Shown here one piece after another: positions 49,880 through 60,372 of a stretch of 64,000 bases of DNA. Made by a program: the position numbers and the translations under genes. Source of the stretch: Naumovozyma dairenensis CBS 421 (Eukaryota; Ascomycota; Saccharomycetes; Saccharomycetales; Saccharomycetaceae); the NCBI RefSeq assembly GCF_000227115.2, contig NC_016482.1:248001-312000 (forward strand). Direction: 5' to 3'. Each line of letters starts with the position of its first letter. Positions within the stretch are counted from its first letter, which is position 1. The notes under the pieces are model-generated. The model was not told the origin of the DNA and did not search any database. It worked only from the letters and a program-made list of their open reading frames with translations.

Positions 49880-50512
49880 TCATATTCCCAGCCAACCAAA
49901 AACGCAATTTTTCGCAAGACAAAGTATACTCATCCTGGAACCTGAAAAACCATCATTACAAAGAAACTTGATGAGAAAAACCCATCGCAGGGTCTTTTGT
50001 GTAACATCTACTAGATCATGAACTATGTGTACGAGCAGATTCAAAACATAAAGAATTGAAAAAAGAAGGATCAGCACTAAAAGTATTGTCTTCGTATCTG
50101 TAAAGCATTCAAAACTAAAGATATTATGATGCACTACTTTTTCTAAAAACGGGTTGGTTTGAAGTATTGTGCTTTTCGAATCTTTGGAGATAAGCATTTT
50201 CTTTTCGCTATTCGTTCTCAATAATTTGTTTACAGTCCATAGCCTTGCTGTGGCAAAACCTCTTGTCATTCCTATTTTATACTGGCACAACTTGCAACAT
50301 GGTGTAGATAAGGAAAATGACTCTGTTCTCTCATGGGAAGGCTTGAAGAAGTCCATATTTTTGTAACATACAAGCTCCCAGAAATTAGATCCTTTTGCTA
50401 CGGTTGAAAGCTTCGAATACGACGGCTTTGTTATGAATAATCCTGAGTAGTTTTTTATATGCTTTCTTATTTTGCTTTGATTTGCTTCATTGTAACCTTT
50501 GAGATTCTTCAT
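49880..50512 (-). CDS. YNL046W: YNL046W-like single-pass membrane protein
   Basis: A 210-residue frame with one strong hydrophobic segment, TILLVLILLFSILYVLNLLV, at about residues 142-161 and a basic, Cys-containing N-terminal part. It lies between LAP2 and ALG11 on the same strand, exactly where the poorly known YNL046W (172 residues) lies in S. cerevisiae. Assignment rests on position and membrane topology; I see no diagnostic motif. The N-terminus is longer than in yeast, so the start is uncertain. Confidence 0.58.
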   Translation of the reverse strand: MKNLKGYNEANQSKIRKHIKNYSGLFITKPSYSKLSTVAKGSNFWELVCYKNMDFFKPSHERTESFSLSTPCCKLCQYKIGMTRGFATARLWTVNKLLRTNSEKKMLISKDSKSTILQTNPFLEKVVHHNIFSFECFTDTKTILLVLILLFSILYVLNLLVHIVHDLVDVTQKTLRWVFLIKFLCNDGFSGSRMSILCLAKNCVFGWLGI

Positions 50513-51105
50513 CTTTTAGGGAGACCTCTGAAGGATATTGACTAGTATTTTATTTGAAAGTAGGAGGAGCTTCCCTTGATTCGATTCCAATTGGGAATGA
50601 ATGTCTTAATAAGATAAGTTCGCGGAACTCTTGGTTATTATATCAGATGCACCGAATGTAATACTACGGATACGACATAGTCCAATTTTAAATCAATGTA
50701 GTAATATGATTATCAATATTTTGTTGAATAGGATGTCGAAGTGATAGTTGTGTAGCCATAGCCTTGACAGCATTCACAGACCTTCTTCGTTTTATTTGAT
50801 CGACGCCCACTAAAGAAGGCGTAGTCGCCCAACTTTAAAAGCTTTATTTCAAAGAACTTCTAAAAAGGCCGAAGAATTCGGGATGGCTGGCCCAAAAGAA
50901 TACAGCCTTCATTTCTTTACAAACAGTTTGAACCAGTCATAAACTCTCCATAAAACACATGAAAGATATAATATATAAAATATTATTTACTGTCATGATT
51001 CAATAAATTACATATGGGTTTAGCATAGTGCACTAAAGGTACCATCAATGCTTAAGGAGTTTCTAGGAGATAATTAGAAACCTTCCTTAAAACAACGTTT
51101 AAACT
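50513..51105. other. Spacer between the YNL046W-like gene and ALG11
   Basis: About 590 bases; SLM2 (YNL047C), which sits here in S. cerevisiae, is absent. No frame is supported. Confidence 0.5.
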
Positions 51106-52751
51106 TCAATTATTTTTCTTACAGCCTTCCTTCTTCACACTTTCCTTTAATTTTGATAATATCACTCCCCAGCACGAATCAAATTTCTTGTCGGAAAACT
51201 GTTCTAAGGCGCAATCTTTTCCTCTTGATGTGATTTCATTTTTCTCTATCTCAGTGAGGTTGCAGACAACATCAAATAACTCTGTTAAGGTAGGATATTT
51301 TGACTCCGGATTGTAGTCTGGATCGCTTTTGTCTATGAAGAAAAACCCTGTCTTCTTCTCAGTGTCATTCACCTTTTTTTTCCAACTATATCCCAAGGGA
51401 CGACAATATCTAATAACGGGCCCGCAGAAGCATGAACTAAAGGGATCAAACCGGACGCCAGGTACTCAACAACTGCTATGCCGAAGTGTTCGTTCCACAT
51501 TGCATTGATACCAAAAGTTGATTCGTTAAGAATGGCTTTAATTTCTTCGTATGGGCAATCGGTCTTGAACTCGATTAAGTGTTTCGGGATCTTGAGTTCT
51601 TCGAAACAAAGATTAGTCAATTCTTTGACATATGCTTTATCGATTACTGATCTTGTTGACCCGAGGAAAACCAGGTTTAATGGTTTGCAATCAGGATGTT
51701 TATTCATAAAACTATGATAGGATCTGATAATTAATTTATGCCTCTTTTCTGGTCTAAACTGTGCCAAAACTACGCATTGGTTTTTTCTAGATGTTTCAAT
51801 ATAACTAACTAATTTCTCTGTCGAACATGGAGGATAAATTATCGTTGTAGGGAAATCAGACCAAATTTGCTTTATGTGATTGTTCGTCCATGTCGAATTA
51901 GTAACGATCACAGTAACATATTTACCAATGGCCTGGTAAGACAACATGAAGATTCTCCAGTAATAATATTTCAGTAAGTTTTTCATAGTTCGAGGTTGTT
52001 TTCTTAATTTCTTCAGCATGTCAGTGGAAATTATTGGATAATGCGTGTATGTCACTATAGGAATTCCAAGTAAAAAAGAAACAAATGGATATCCAAAAGG
52101 ATACCCCATGGTATCACACCATACGTCTGGCGGGCAAGTAAAGAGCGCCTCAATAGAGAGGATAATAGAACCAAAACCCTGACCTAATAATGTAAATCTT
52201 GGCCAGGTTTTGTCATCCACTAAGGTTCGATATTTTAAATATATAAATACGATACGATTGGAGTCCAATGTATAATCAAATTTCTCTTGGACGTTTCTAA
52301 GAATGGTGGCTCCGTCGGTGTCAATGTCTCCAGTATAAATTAATACAATATTTGTTGAGTCATCAGTTAAAGTTGCTTCTACAGCTTTCCACAAAACCTT
52401 CTCCCCACCCCCGCCGGCATTACAATATGGATGGAAGAACCCATATATATATCTTCTTTTCTTTCCTTTTGAGAGTTCTTCTTTATCAGATTGTGTAATA
52501 ATAGATGATAATTTTTGGTTGCGGAAGTTGTTGAATTTATTAGGATTCAGTGAAGATAAAATCAGAGAGCGTCTGATTGAACCTTGTTTCAATCCACTCG
52601 GTACGTTGCTGAATGTTTGTATATGACCAGCCTGTTGTTTGAAATCGTTTGGAAGAGCAAAAAGTTTCTTGCGGATAAAGTTACATAATATTCGTGTTAT
52701 GATAATAGGTAATCCTATAACTGCTATTACGAAAAAAAGATAGGGAATCAT
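51106..52751 (-). CDS. ALG11: Alg11 mannosyltransferase, frameshifted in this sequence
   Basis: A GT4-family GDP-Man:dolichol-PP-oligosaccharide alpha-1,2-mannosyltransferase that adds the fourth and fifth mannose on the cytosolic ER face. It has an N-terminal membrane anchor ([17 protein letters not shown]), the [17 protein letters not shown] loop, and a C-terminal donor site with FRPEKRH and [15 protein letters not shown]. Two overlapping frames carry the protein: residues 1 to VVPWDIVG from the ATG at 52751, then [21 protein letters not shown] to the stop at 51106. The switch falls at a run of eight A on the coding strand (about 51371-51378). The combined length of about 550 matches S. cerevisiae (548). 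A homopolymer sequencing error is likely; a true mutation is possible, but ALG11 loss is severe. Confidence 0.9.
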
Positions 52752-53030
52752 TACCAAACTAAAATTAGGTGGAAAGTATGGTTCTTAATGTTATAGATAC
52801 TAGAATTGAGGATTACTAACTTCCTATAGCCATGACAAGCCACCTACTAGCTGTAAATTGTTAAACCTAAGCTATACATGGACCATCCTTCACGTTTGAA
52901 GAAACTGTGTTCTTGAGAAAAGTGTCTAATTTAGCACTACTCCCATTGAAAACATAATAGCAACATTAGATCACAGGATGATTATTTTATGATGTGATAT
53001 TCTTCGGATAATACAATTTCAATAAATTAG

Positions 53031-53102
53031 AGCGCCGTGGCGCAGTGGAAGCGCGCAGGGCTCATAACCCTGATGTCCTCGGATCGAAACCGAGCGGCGC
53101 TA
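53031..53102 (+). tRNA. Initiator tRNA-Met (CAU)
   Basis: A 72-base cloverleaf starting AGCGCCGTGG. The anticodon arm CAGGG-CTCATAA-CCCTG has CAT; the T-loop is the initiator type GGATCGAAACC, with the A1:U72 pair. Its 3' end is the primer predicted for element B. Confidence 0.97.
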
Positions 53103-53119
53103 ATTTATTTTTTTCTATT

Positions 53120-53480
53120 TTACATTTCAAATTTAGCACTAACCTTAATCTACAATGGACTCATACAATTACAATATAACAGGATTAACTGGAAACGCTG
53201 CTTCCGAGCGGCTAACGATAACAAATTATAGGCTCGTATTATCTTTTTCACTACTGACGTTGACATGAATTTATATAGACCTATAAGTCGAAGTATCGAT
53301 TCCTGTTTGTCCTGTTATTATTTTTATGTTATCTTATATATTTTTTATTTACTTTTAAGGAACAGAGCTCTTCTTAGTGCGGTAAAGCGAGGATTTTAAT
53401 TTACTTTTATTACGTATACTTAATAATTAGGGCATTCCTAATCTAGAATGGACACATATACTTATAACAGGAGAGGATTA
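53120..53480 (+). repeat. Dispersed LTR-like repeat F, copy 2
   Basis: Shares ordered blocks with 34320-34600. The block around CCTTAATCTACAATGGAC (53138) recurs in diverged form at about 53432 (CCTAATCTAGAATGGAC), so the copy is itself partly duplicated. Confidence 0.5.
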
Positions 53481-53747
53481 ATGGGAATTTCGGTTTCCAA
53501 GGGTTGCTTTCTTTGCCTGTTTCATTTCTTTAATTATTTTGTTAAGGTAATTGGTTCTATTCTATTTTATTAGTGTCTTGCTGGGGGAGAGATTGTCTTT
53601 GCATAACGTTTTTGAACTATTGTGGTCTTTGACCTTAACTTATTAATCTAGGGGAGGGTTGTAATGTTTAATTCAACATGATTGGGGGTCAAACGTAGAA
53701 GCCTATAGTTTTCTTTATTTCTAGGATATGAAGCTTACAAAATTGTA

Positions 53748-54771
53748 AGATATCCGATTAGGAAAACGAAGTATTGGCGTCATGCCAAAGTGTCACAAAG
53801 AAGTATGTTTTATTTTATTTTTATTTGAGTAATTACTGTCACGAAATTACAAGTTGTTGTCAGAAAAGCAAGTCTAGAATTACTACGAAGTTATGAAGTG
53901 CGAAGTAATGACTCGAACTACGTTATGCACCGCACATGTTTGTAGCTGTATAACGTTTATTGAATTATATGATTGAATATCTTTTGTTGAATTAAGTCGA
54001 ATGTTATTTAAGTGTTATCGTATTATTATTAAGATTGTTTTTTGATTGCAGCCACGTCTATGGTTTCGGCCGGTCATGCGTACAATAGTTATGTATTGGG
54101 TCGGTTAAGTTGTATGGTTTTGCTGAGTGTTTACCCAGGCGTTCTGGATTAGTCTCTCCTAATCATACCTACAAGTATTTAGAGTGTCCTGCAGATCATC
54201 TTGTCGAAAGGACTTTGAGAGCAGTGTTCGTGATTATCAGTTTTGTTTTTATGAATGCATGACTTCAACGAGATATTTTATGAACTTCTAGAATTTATTT
54301 GACTTACTAAGTTATTACTTTATTAACATTATCCTAAGCCACAACTGTGTTGAAGAACTATTTGTGTGCCTGTCGAAAGAAGATCCTACTAACTTTATTT
54401 TATTTTATTATTACCAATCCAGTGAATTGTCGTGGAACAGAAAAGGGTAAAGTATTATGAGGTTTGACGTTAAACGAACTTAAAAGGTAACACATTATGC
54501 AAATTACCTATTATATATTTGTTAGAGAAAAGTAGTGGTTAGTAAGAAAGGTTATTGACAAGAGAAAAAGTATTTTGAAAAGATTATAAAAGGACTGAAA
54601 GTTGAACTGGAATTAGAGGTATTTCAGTTAGTTCTATATATCTCTTTATTAGTTATTGTTTTTACTATATAAAGAGAGCAACCCGAAACATCTATTCGTT
54701 AGAATCCTAAATTCTACTCTCTACCTTTAAGAAGTTTAGATTTTGATCTATTATCCAACCCATATTTTACA
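53748..54771. repeat. Long LTR-like dispersed repeat, copy 2
   Basis: Homologous to 24101-24875. Probable edges are TGTCACAAAG (53791) and CCATATTTTACA (54771). It contains about 240 bases (54405-54650) absent from copy 1. TATATAAAGAGAG near 54668 could be its TATA box. Confidence 0.65.
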
Positions 54772-54816
54772 GAGTTACTCGAGTTTGACCTAAAGTAGTA
54801 ATTTCATAATAACAAA
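54772..54816 (-). repeat. Ty3-type LTR remnant upstream of tRNA-Gln
   Basis: CTCGAGTTTGACCTAAAGTA followed by a TAATTTCATAATA stretch matches the terminal 40 bases of the element B LTR. Its edge is about 17 bases upstream of the tRNA, as at tRNA-Asn. The rest of the LTR is missing, replaced by the long repeat. Confidence 0.65.
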
Positions 54817-54832
54817 AAAAATGAATTGTTCT

Positions 54833-54904
54833 GGTCCTATAGTGTAGTGGTTATCACTTTCGGTTTTGATCCGGACAACCCCGGTTCGAATCCGGGTAGG
54901 ACCT
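54833..54904 (+). tRNA. tRNA-Gln (anticodon UUG)
   Basis: A 72-base cloverleaf starting GGTCCTATAG. The anticodon arm TTTCGG-TTTTGAT-CCGGA has TTG; the T-arm has CCGGTTCGAATCCGG. A T-run follows for Pol III termination. Confidence 0.96.
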
Positions 54905-54936
54905 TTTTATACTTTTTATATCTTGAATATATATAC

Positions 54937-55074
54937 CCCGAGTGGGACAGAGACAGATGTTGGACCGTTTTTTGGACCGATTTCGACTAAAAGTGGATTT
55001 AAAACAGCTTTCGCGCCCAAAAACTTTTGGTCGAAATCGGTCCAAAAGACGGTCCAACATCTGTCCCACTCGGG
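54937..55074. repeat. Foldback (inverted) repeat
   Basis: A left arm 54937-54994 and right arm 55023-55074 are reverse complements over about 52 bases, with two mismatches and a 6-base extra GACAGA-type duplication in the left arm; the loop is about 28 bases. It starts CCCGAGTGGG and ends CCCACTCGGG. It lies 33 bases downstream of tRNA-Gln. Confidence 0.9.
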
Positions 55075-55461
55075 ATAAATAGACTAAGCGTTCGCTAGAT
55101 TAAGCTTCAGAAATTCTTAGTATGTTTAAGGTCTGTAAGTTACGATGGAATAAAAAATAGCTATTTTATGGTAGTTGTCCTGATTAAAGTAAATAATAAA
55201 TATAAAATACAAATTAGATCTGCTCGTTTCACCCGAACTCATAGTTTTGCCATTTTGGAAACAAATCCTTCGAACCAGTTCTTTTATAATAAATAATTTA
55301 AACAATTAATAATGCTTACATTAAAATATTCTTATGGAACGTGTTCTATATTACAATATACAAAAATGAAAGTAATCATTGAATTTTTAATTTTCAAGGA
55401 ACATTACAATGTATTTATAAATATTAAAGGAACTATCAAATTATAATATAATCACAAAATA
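55075..55461. other. Spacer between foldback repeat and VAC8 3' end
   Basis: About 390 bases, AT-rich; nothing supported. The second breakpoint of the large inversion should lie between 52752 and 55461. Confidence 0.5.
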
Positions 55462-57273
55462 TTAGTTTAGAAATTGAAGTATTTGCTGAGTAATATTGTA
55501 TAACTCTATGCTTGCATCTTCTACTGGTTCGGACATTCTAGAATTCTCGATTTCTCCATTTGCTTGTCCATTCTTATTTTTGTCAGCTCTGTTTTCGCCA
55601 TTCTCATTTATATCTATACCAGAATTTTGTATTCTTTCAAATGTTACATTAGCCATTCTTGTAACCCCATCAATCATGTCTTTATCTGATTTGACTAAAT
55701 TCATTATTTTTTCATTATGACTTTCTAAGAGCTGTAATATCGTCCAAAGTGCAATATGCTCAAATGTTGCATAATCACTATCTAAAAATCTTAATAAGAA
55801 ACCGCGAATGCCATTACTGGGTTTGTTCCAGAATTCAATGATTTTATTATAGTTATTTATTCTTGAGCATAAATTGGCTAAGGCAGCTGCAGCGTTTCCT
55901 GAAACCTCTTGATTGGCAGAATAAGTCATTGGGATTAGTGCATCTAGTATATCCATGTCTAAAAGATCTAATTTTGAGACATCTGCTAATGCAAGGATTG
56001 CAAAGCATGCGGATATTTCACTTTGAACACTGATAGGTGATACTAGGGCTAGTTCTTTACATTTTTCAACAGCACCACTTTCGAAAAATTCTTTACGATT
56101 CTTTTCTGAAGAAGCTGCTAAGTTTCTTAGGGTGGAAACTGCATGACATTGAATCTCCTCTGAATCTTTATAGTCTAGTAAATTAACTAAAGGCTTTAAA
56201 AAACCAGCGTCTACTATTAACCCTTCATTTAATGGATGAATGGATATATTACGAATACAAGCAACACTTGCTAATATCAATGGAATTGAATCTGATTGAA
56301 TCAATTTAACCAAATGAGGCAATCCTCCTGCCCTCACAATTTCTAATTGGTAACTTGTATCGGATGCTAAATTTCTTAATGCCAAAGTTGCTTGACATTT
56401 GACTCTTGAAGAAGTTGAATCCATTAGATTCACTAGCTTAGTAACCAACCGAGGTTCAGTTTGGGATAATTTTTGTCTATTTTCTTCATCTACAGCAATG
56501 TTTGATAATGCAGTAGTACAATAATATTGAACATCAGGATCAGTAGATGACAGTAAAGACACCAAGATTGGGACAGCACCAGCATTTACTAATTCTTTTC
56601 TATTTTCACCTGAATGGGTCATATTCAGTAGAGCCCCCGTGGCGTTTCTCTGTACTCTCATATGCTTTGATTTAGCCAATTTTGTCAATGGAATCAATGC
56701 ACCAGAAGTTGCAATTTTGCTTTTATTATCATCTCTTGTAGCCAAATTGGTAATACAACCTACCGCGTTACATTGAACCTCCACATTATCTCCCATCATT
56801 TGATTAATTAATGGATTTAATCCACCCATTTCTACTATCAATAATTTATTTTCATTATTTACAGCCAAATTACCCAAAGCTGCACAAGCGGCAATTTGAA
56901 TTTGAGAATCATTACTTTGTAATAAAATTAAAATTGGTTCTAGGACTTTTCTATCAACTTGACAAACGTATTTTTCAGTAATTTCAGCGAATGCTAAAGC
57001 TGCGCTTCTTTGTAAATTCAAATTATCCGAATAGACTAAAGTGGTTAATGCCTTTAATGGACCACCTGAATAGAAGTCCAAATTATCTTTATTTTCTAAA
57101 TATCCTAACAATGCAGTGACGGCTTCTCTTTCATTATCTGCAATGGGTAGGATGTTAGAGTCATCGTCTATGTTAGCATTGTTTGTATTGTTAAATTGAG
57201 AATCATTGATATTGGATTCATTATCTGAATACGAATCTGAAGTATTTTTCAAACAGCTACAACATGAACCCAT
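55462..57273 (-). CDS. VAC8: Vac8, vacuolar armadillo-repeat protein
   Basis: A 603-residue protein. It begins MGSCCSCLK: Gly2 for myristoylation and Cys4, Cys5 and Cys7 for palmitoylation, as in yeast Vac8. An acidic Asn-rich linker follows, then about eleven armadillo repeats from residue 50 to 530 with repeated [12 protein letters not shown] / [12 protein letters not shown] / [12 protein letters not shown] cores. A short variable tail ends the protein. It anchors cargo adaptors (Vac17, Atg13, Nvj1) on the vacuole membrane. An upstream GTG (57276) keeps the frame open, but the N-terminal lipidation signal fixes the start at 57273. UBC8, its partner downstream in S. cerevisiae, is 44 kb away here. 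Confidence 0.95.
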   Translation of the reverse strand: MGSCCSCLKNTSDSYSDNESNINDSQFNNTNNANIDDDSNILPIADNEREAVTALLGYLENKDNLDFYSGGPLKALTTLVYSDNLNLQRSAALAFAEITEKYVCQVDRKVLEPILILLQSNDSQIQIAACAALGNLAVNNENKLLIVEMGGLNPLINQMMGDNVEVQCNAVGCITNLATRDDNKSKIATSGALIPLTKLAKSKHMRVQRNATGALLNMTHSGENRKELVNAGAVPILVSLLSSTDPDVQYYCTTALSNIAVDEENRQKLSQTEPRLVTKLVNLMDSTSSRVKCQATLALRNLASDTSYQLEIVRAGGLPHLVKLIQSDSIPLILASVACIRNISIHPLNEGLIVDAGFLKPLVNLLDYKDSEEIQCHAVSTLRNLAASSEKNRKEFFESGAVEKCKELALVSPISVQSEISACFAILALADVSKLDLLDMDILDALIPMTYSANQEVSGNAAAALANLCSRINNYNKIIEFWNKPSNGIRGFLLRFLDSDYATFEHIALWTILQLLESHNEKIMNLVKSDKDMIDGVTRMANVTFERIQNSGIDINENGENRADKNKNGQANGEIENSRMSEPVEDASIELYNITQQILQFLN

Positions 57274-58152
57274 CACTTTTTTATTTGCTTTTTTTCTTCT
57301 ATTTTGTTTCTTTTGAGTTTGTTACGTTATGAGGTACTGCGATGGAGCTTTTCAATCAATCAATGATCAATGATATAATGAATTCCTGGGCGTTGTTTCA
57401 GTTGGTAAAGGAAACACACTTGCTTATGAGTATGTATGGATATGTATGTTTTGATTACTTGCGACACTAAAGTATAGTTAAAGTAGGTATTTGGTATATA
57501 TGCACCTATGCACCTATGTACATATGTTAATTGATTATGTGTAACCAGGGAATGTTGATAACATGTATAAATGGAAACAAGTAATTTTTTTCCCTCGTTT
57601 GGGTTTTACGTATTTTCGAAACGGGTTGCCAAGCAAACAAATAAGCAAACAAGGAAGTTATGTAGCGTTAAGGTACATAATCTAAAGAGGGTACAAAATA
57701 CAAACGCTTACTCTGAACCAAGTTCGCACCTGTCAGTATCAGAAACAGTGTGATGGATATTCGCTAGAAATGCATAACCGTACTTTTGGTGTATACTATA
57801 TCGTAATTAAGATGAGATAAGACTTAGGGCAACTACCTCCATCGTAATGGCCCTCATTATTGTCTTTTTCAGTGTTTCATGGTACTAAAACTAGGTCTAA
57901 GAAGTAATCATATGTATTTTGCTTTATATCCATCCATCGGTAAGGTACTAGTTCCTAAGGTTTGTACTTCTTGGTAAAATTAGTTACTACCTAACACTAC
58001 AGATATATATAGACTAAGCTATATAAGTTTCAGATTAACAAAAATACAAATATGGAAATCAGTCACCTCTGGGCCTCAGCCACATAGGCATACCAATGGT
58101 GTATTGAACATGAACACAAATATTTTGTCTTTTAATGCAGATTCAGGCTTCT
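57274..58152. other. VAC8-EDC3 spacer
   Basis: About 880 bases; VAC8 promoter and EDC3 3' end. No gene is supported (YEL014C of S. cerevisiae is a dubious frame and is not seen). Confidence 0.5.
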
Positions 58153-59895
58153 TTATAGATCGATTATTTTATGACCCTTTGTTACAAACAAATCTATATT
58201 TTGGAATTTTTTGAATGAATTTTTTTCAAAATATACTTGATTAGCAATCCCGGTGTCAACTAATACAAGATGGGAAAGTTTTTTATTATCCATTGTCTTG
58301 TGCAAATTCAACAAGGAATTTATTGGCCAATTAGAACACAATATACCATCAACATGATTAATACAATTCTCAAAGTTTTTCATACCTGTACTTGATTCAT
58401 AACCAGAGGGGAAATCGATCGACCAAAGTTCACAATTACTATTATTATTCTTATTATTTTTTTGATAGTTACACCATGTTAGAATTTCAATTAATTCATA
58501 TTCTAAACCGGTGTCAAAATCATCTAACAAATCACAATCAAATCCTTGTAGCCCATCAATGACAAGTTCAATACTTGGATTATTTAATGTTTGAAATATT
58601 GCTTTCAATGATTCAATGATGTTTTTCCTGTTGACACCTTCTTTATTTTTATCATTGTTCCTAATAATAAGCTTACCACCACACTTTTCAAAAATCTTTA
58701 AATTTTCAGAAATTTCCCTCATTTTATTGCTATTGTTATTGTCTGCATTGTTAGAGAAAGACGATTGTACGAATAATAATATGACATCTATTTTATTTGA
58801 TTGAACCAAATATTTTGCCAAAGAAATGGCTTTAAGGCCTGATCTACCAACATCTGATGCTATTATAACAGCTAAAGGGTTTTTATCATTATTTTTGTCA
58901 TTCTTAAAATTTTTGTCATTCTTATTTTTACTTTTATCTAACAATTTATCTTTCAAAAAATATGATGAATTGATAGCAAAATTTTCTGCTAATGAATCTG
59001 TACTAATATGGAATTTTTCAAAATTAATTCTTTCAATTTCCAATAACTGTATTGGAGTAACTAAGGGGATGTTTTGATTCGTTTTGGAATCCTTTACTGT
59101 GTTTTGTTGTTGAGGTTGATATTGTAATTGTAAAGATGATGTTGAAGAGTTTAAAGATTGTCCATCATGAACAACATTGTTCGTATTTTTATTCAATGTT
59201 TCGTTTAGAAGTAAATTTTCTATATTTTGAAGGACATCTTTATTATTCGTATTTATATTATGACTATTAGCATCCTTATCATTGCTACCACTAACGGCAG
59301 AATGTAATAAATGCGTAATATTGATGGATTTCGTTATAGGTAAATAATTTGGATCATCAATATCATCGAATTCATAATCATCCTCATCTTCGTCTTCGTC
59401 ATTGTTTACATTTTCATTGCCTGTAACAATCATTTCATTATTTTGATAGTGATCTTTATTTACGACATGAGTAATGTTATTATTGTTGTCATATTCTCTT
59501 AATTGGTTAAATATATCTTTTTTGTTAAATAGATTCAAATTACCTTGAAAATCGAAATCTTCATCTTGCTTGATCTTCTCCACATCGTCATTTTTCCAAT
59601 CAATCTCATTTGCATTCCCATTGCCTATTTCATTTGATATCTGCCTTTGTTTATTGTTATTATTGGCATTGTTCGCATTGATATTATTGGATACTGCTTT
59701 CTTTTTGGCAACGTTCAAAACTTTCAAATCCTTAAGTCTTGAAGAACGAACTTTAAAGGCTTGTGATCTCCCACCATCACTAAATTTCACATTATTCAAA
59801 GTCAAACCTTTGTTAGTAGCTTTAGCAATTTTACCAGTAATTAACTTACCATCTTTTAGTTCCACTTGGACTTCAAATCCAACGAATTGGGACAT
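58153..59895 (-). CDS. EDC3: Edc3, enhancer of mRNA decapping
   Basis: A 580-residue protein (S. cerevisiae 551). The N-terminal Lsm domain spans about residues 1-60 (FVGFEVQVELKDGKLITGKI) and binds Dcp2. A long Asn/Asp/Lys-rich linker includes an acidic EDEDEDDYEFDDIDD patch and a NPNYLP-like segment. The C-terminal YjeF_N dimerisation domain spans about 320-580 (VIIASDVGRSGLKAISLAK, LVIDGLQGFDCDLLDD, WSIDFPSGYESSTG). It acts in P-bodies. It lies next to VAC8 as in S. cerevisiae (YEL015W-YEL013W) and is divergent from DOM34. Confidence 0.93.
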   Translation of the reverse strand: MSQFVGFEVQVELKDGKLITGKIAKATNKGLTLNNVKFSDGGRSQAFKVRSSRLKDLKVLNVAKKKAVSNNINANNANNNNKQRQISNEIGNGNANEIDWKNDDVEKIKQDEDFDFQGNLNLFNKKDIFNQLREYDNNNNITHVVNKDHYQNNEMIVTGNENVNNDEDEDEDDYEFDDIDDPNYLPITKSINITHLLHSAVSGSNDKDANSHNINTNNKDVLQNIENLLLNETLNKNTNNVVHDGQSLNSSTSSLQLQYQPQQQNTVKDSKTNQNIPLVTPIQLLEIERINFEKFHISTDSLAENFAINSSYFLKDKLLDKSKNKNDKNFKNDKNNDKNPLAVIIASDVGRSGLKAISLAKYLVQSNKIDVILLFVQSSFSNNADNNNSNKMREISENLKIFEKCGGKLIIRNNDKNKEGVNRKNIIESLKAIFQTLNNPSIELVIDGLQGFDCDLLDDFDTGLEYELIEILTWCNYQKNNKNNNSNCELWSIDFPSGYESSTGMKNFENCINHVDGILCSNWPINSLLNLHKTMDNKKLSHLVLVDTGIANQVYFEKNSFKKFQNIDLFVTKGHKIIDL

Positions 59896-60372
59896 GGTGT
59901 TTGAATAATAATTTTTTACCTGTCAGAGTTCTTTGTGTATCCTTTCCTAAAAGTACTATGAGTTTAATTATGAATTGATTATCTCAACGAGTATAGTATA
60001 TTCTGTTTTTACCGCTGCTGTCGACTCCATATGTTTATGTTAATGTTTATGTTTATGTTTATATATATATTCTCTTGTCTTACTTGTTTTTCGTCAACTT
60101 CTAACGTCAAGAAGAAAGAAGCGAGAACTTCCATCGTCTTGTACGTCAAAATAGTTCAATCCAGTTGAAACATCTTAGATTTATTGTTAGAAAGGTCCCT
60201 TAAAAGTAAGAGTTAATCCCTTCCAATTATCCCCTGGGTACTTGAGAATAGTGTATACTGGTTAGGAAACTGGATAGTTATTTGTATATCTCCATCCTTT
60301 ACCATCGTTAGTTTGCTGTTAAACAGTTGAATTACTACCAATCCCCCAGCAACAAGGCCATATAACGAAAAA
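59896..60372. other. EDC3-DOM34 divergent promoter
   Basis: About 480 bases with a TTTATG short tandem repeat (60030-60062) next to a TATATATATA stretch. Shared promoter region. Confidence 0.5.
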
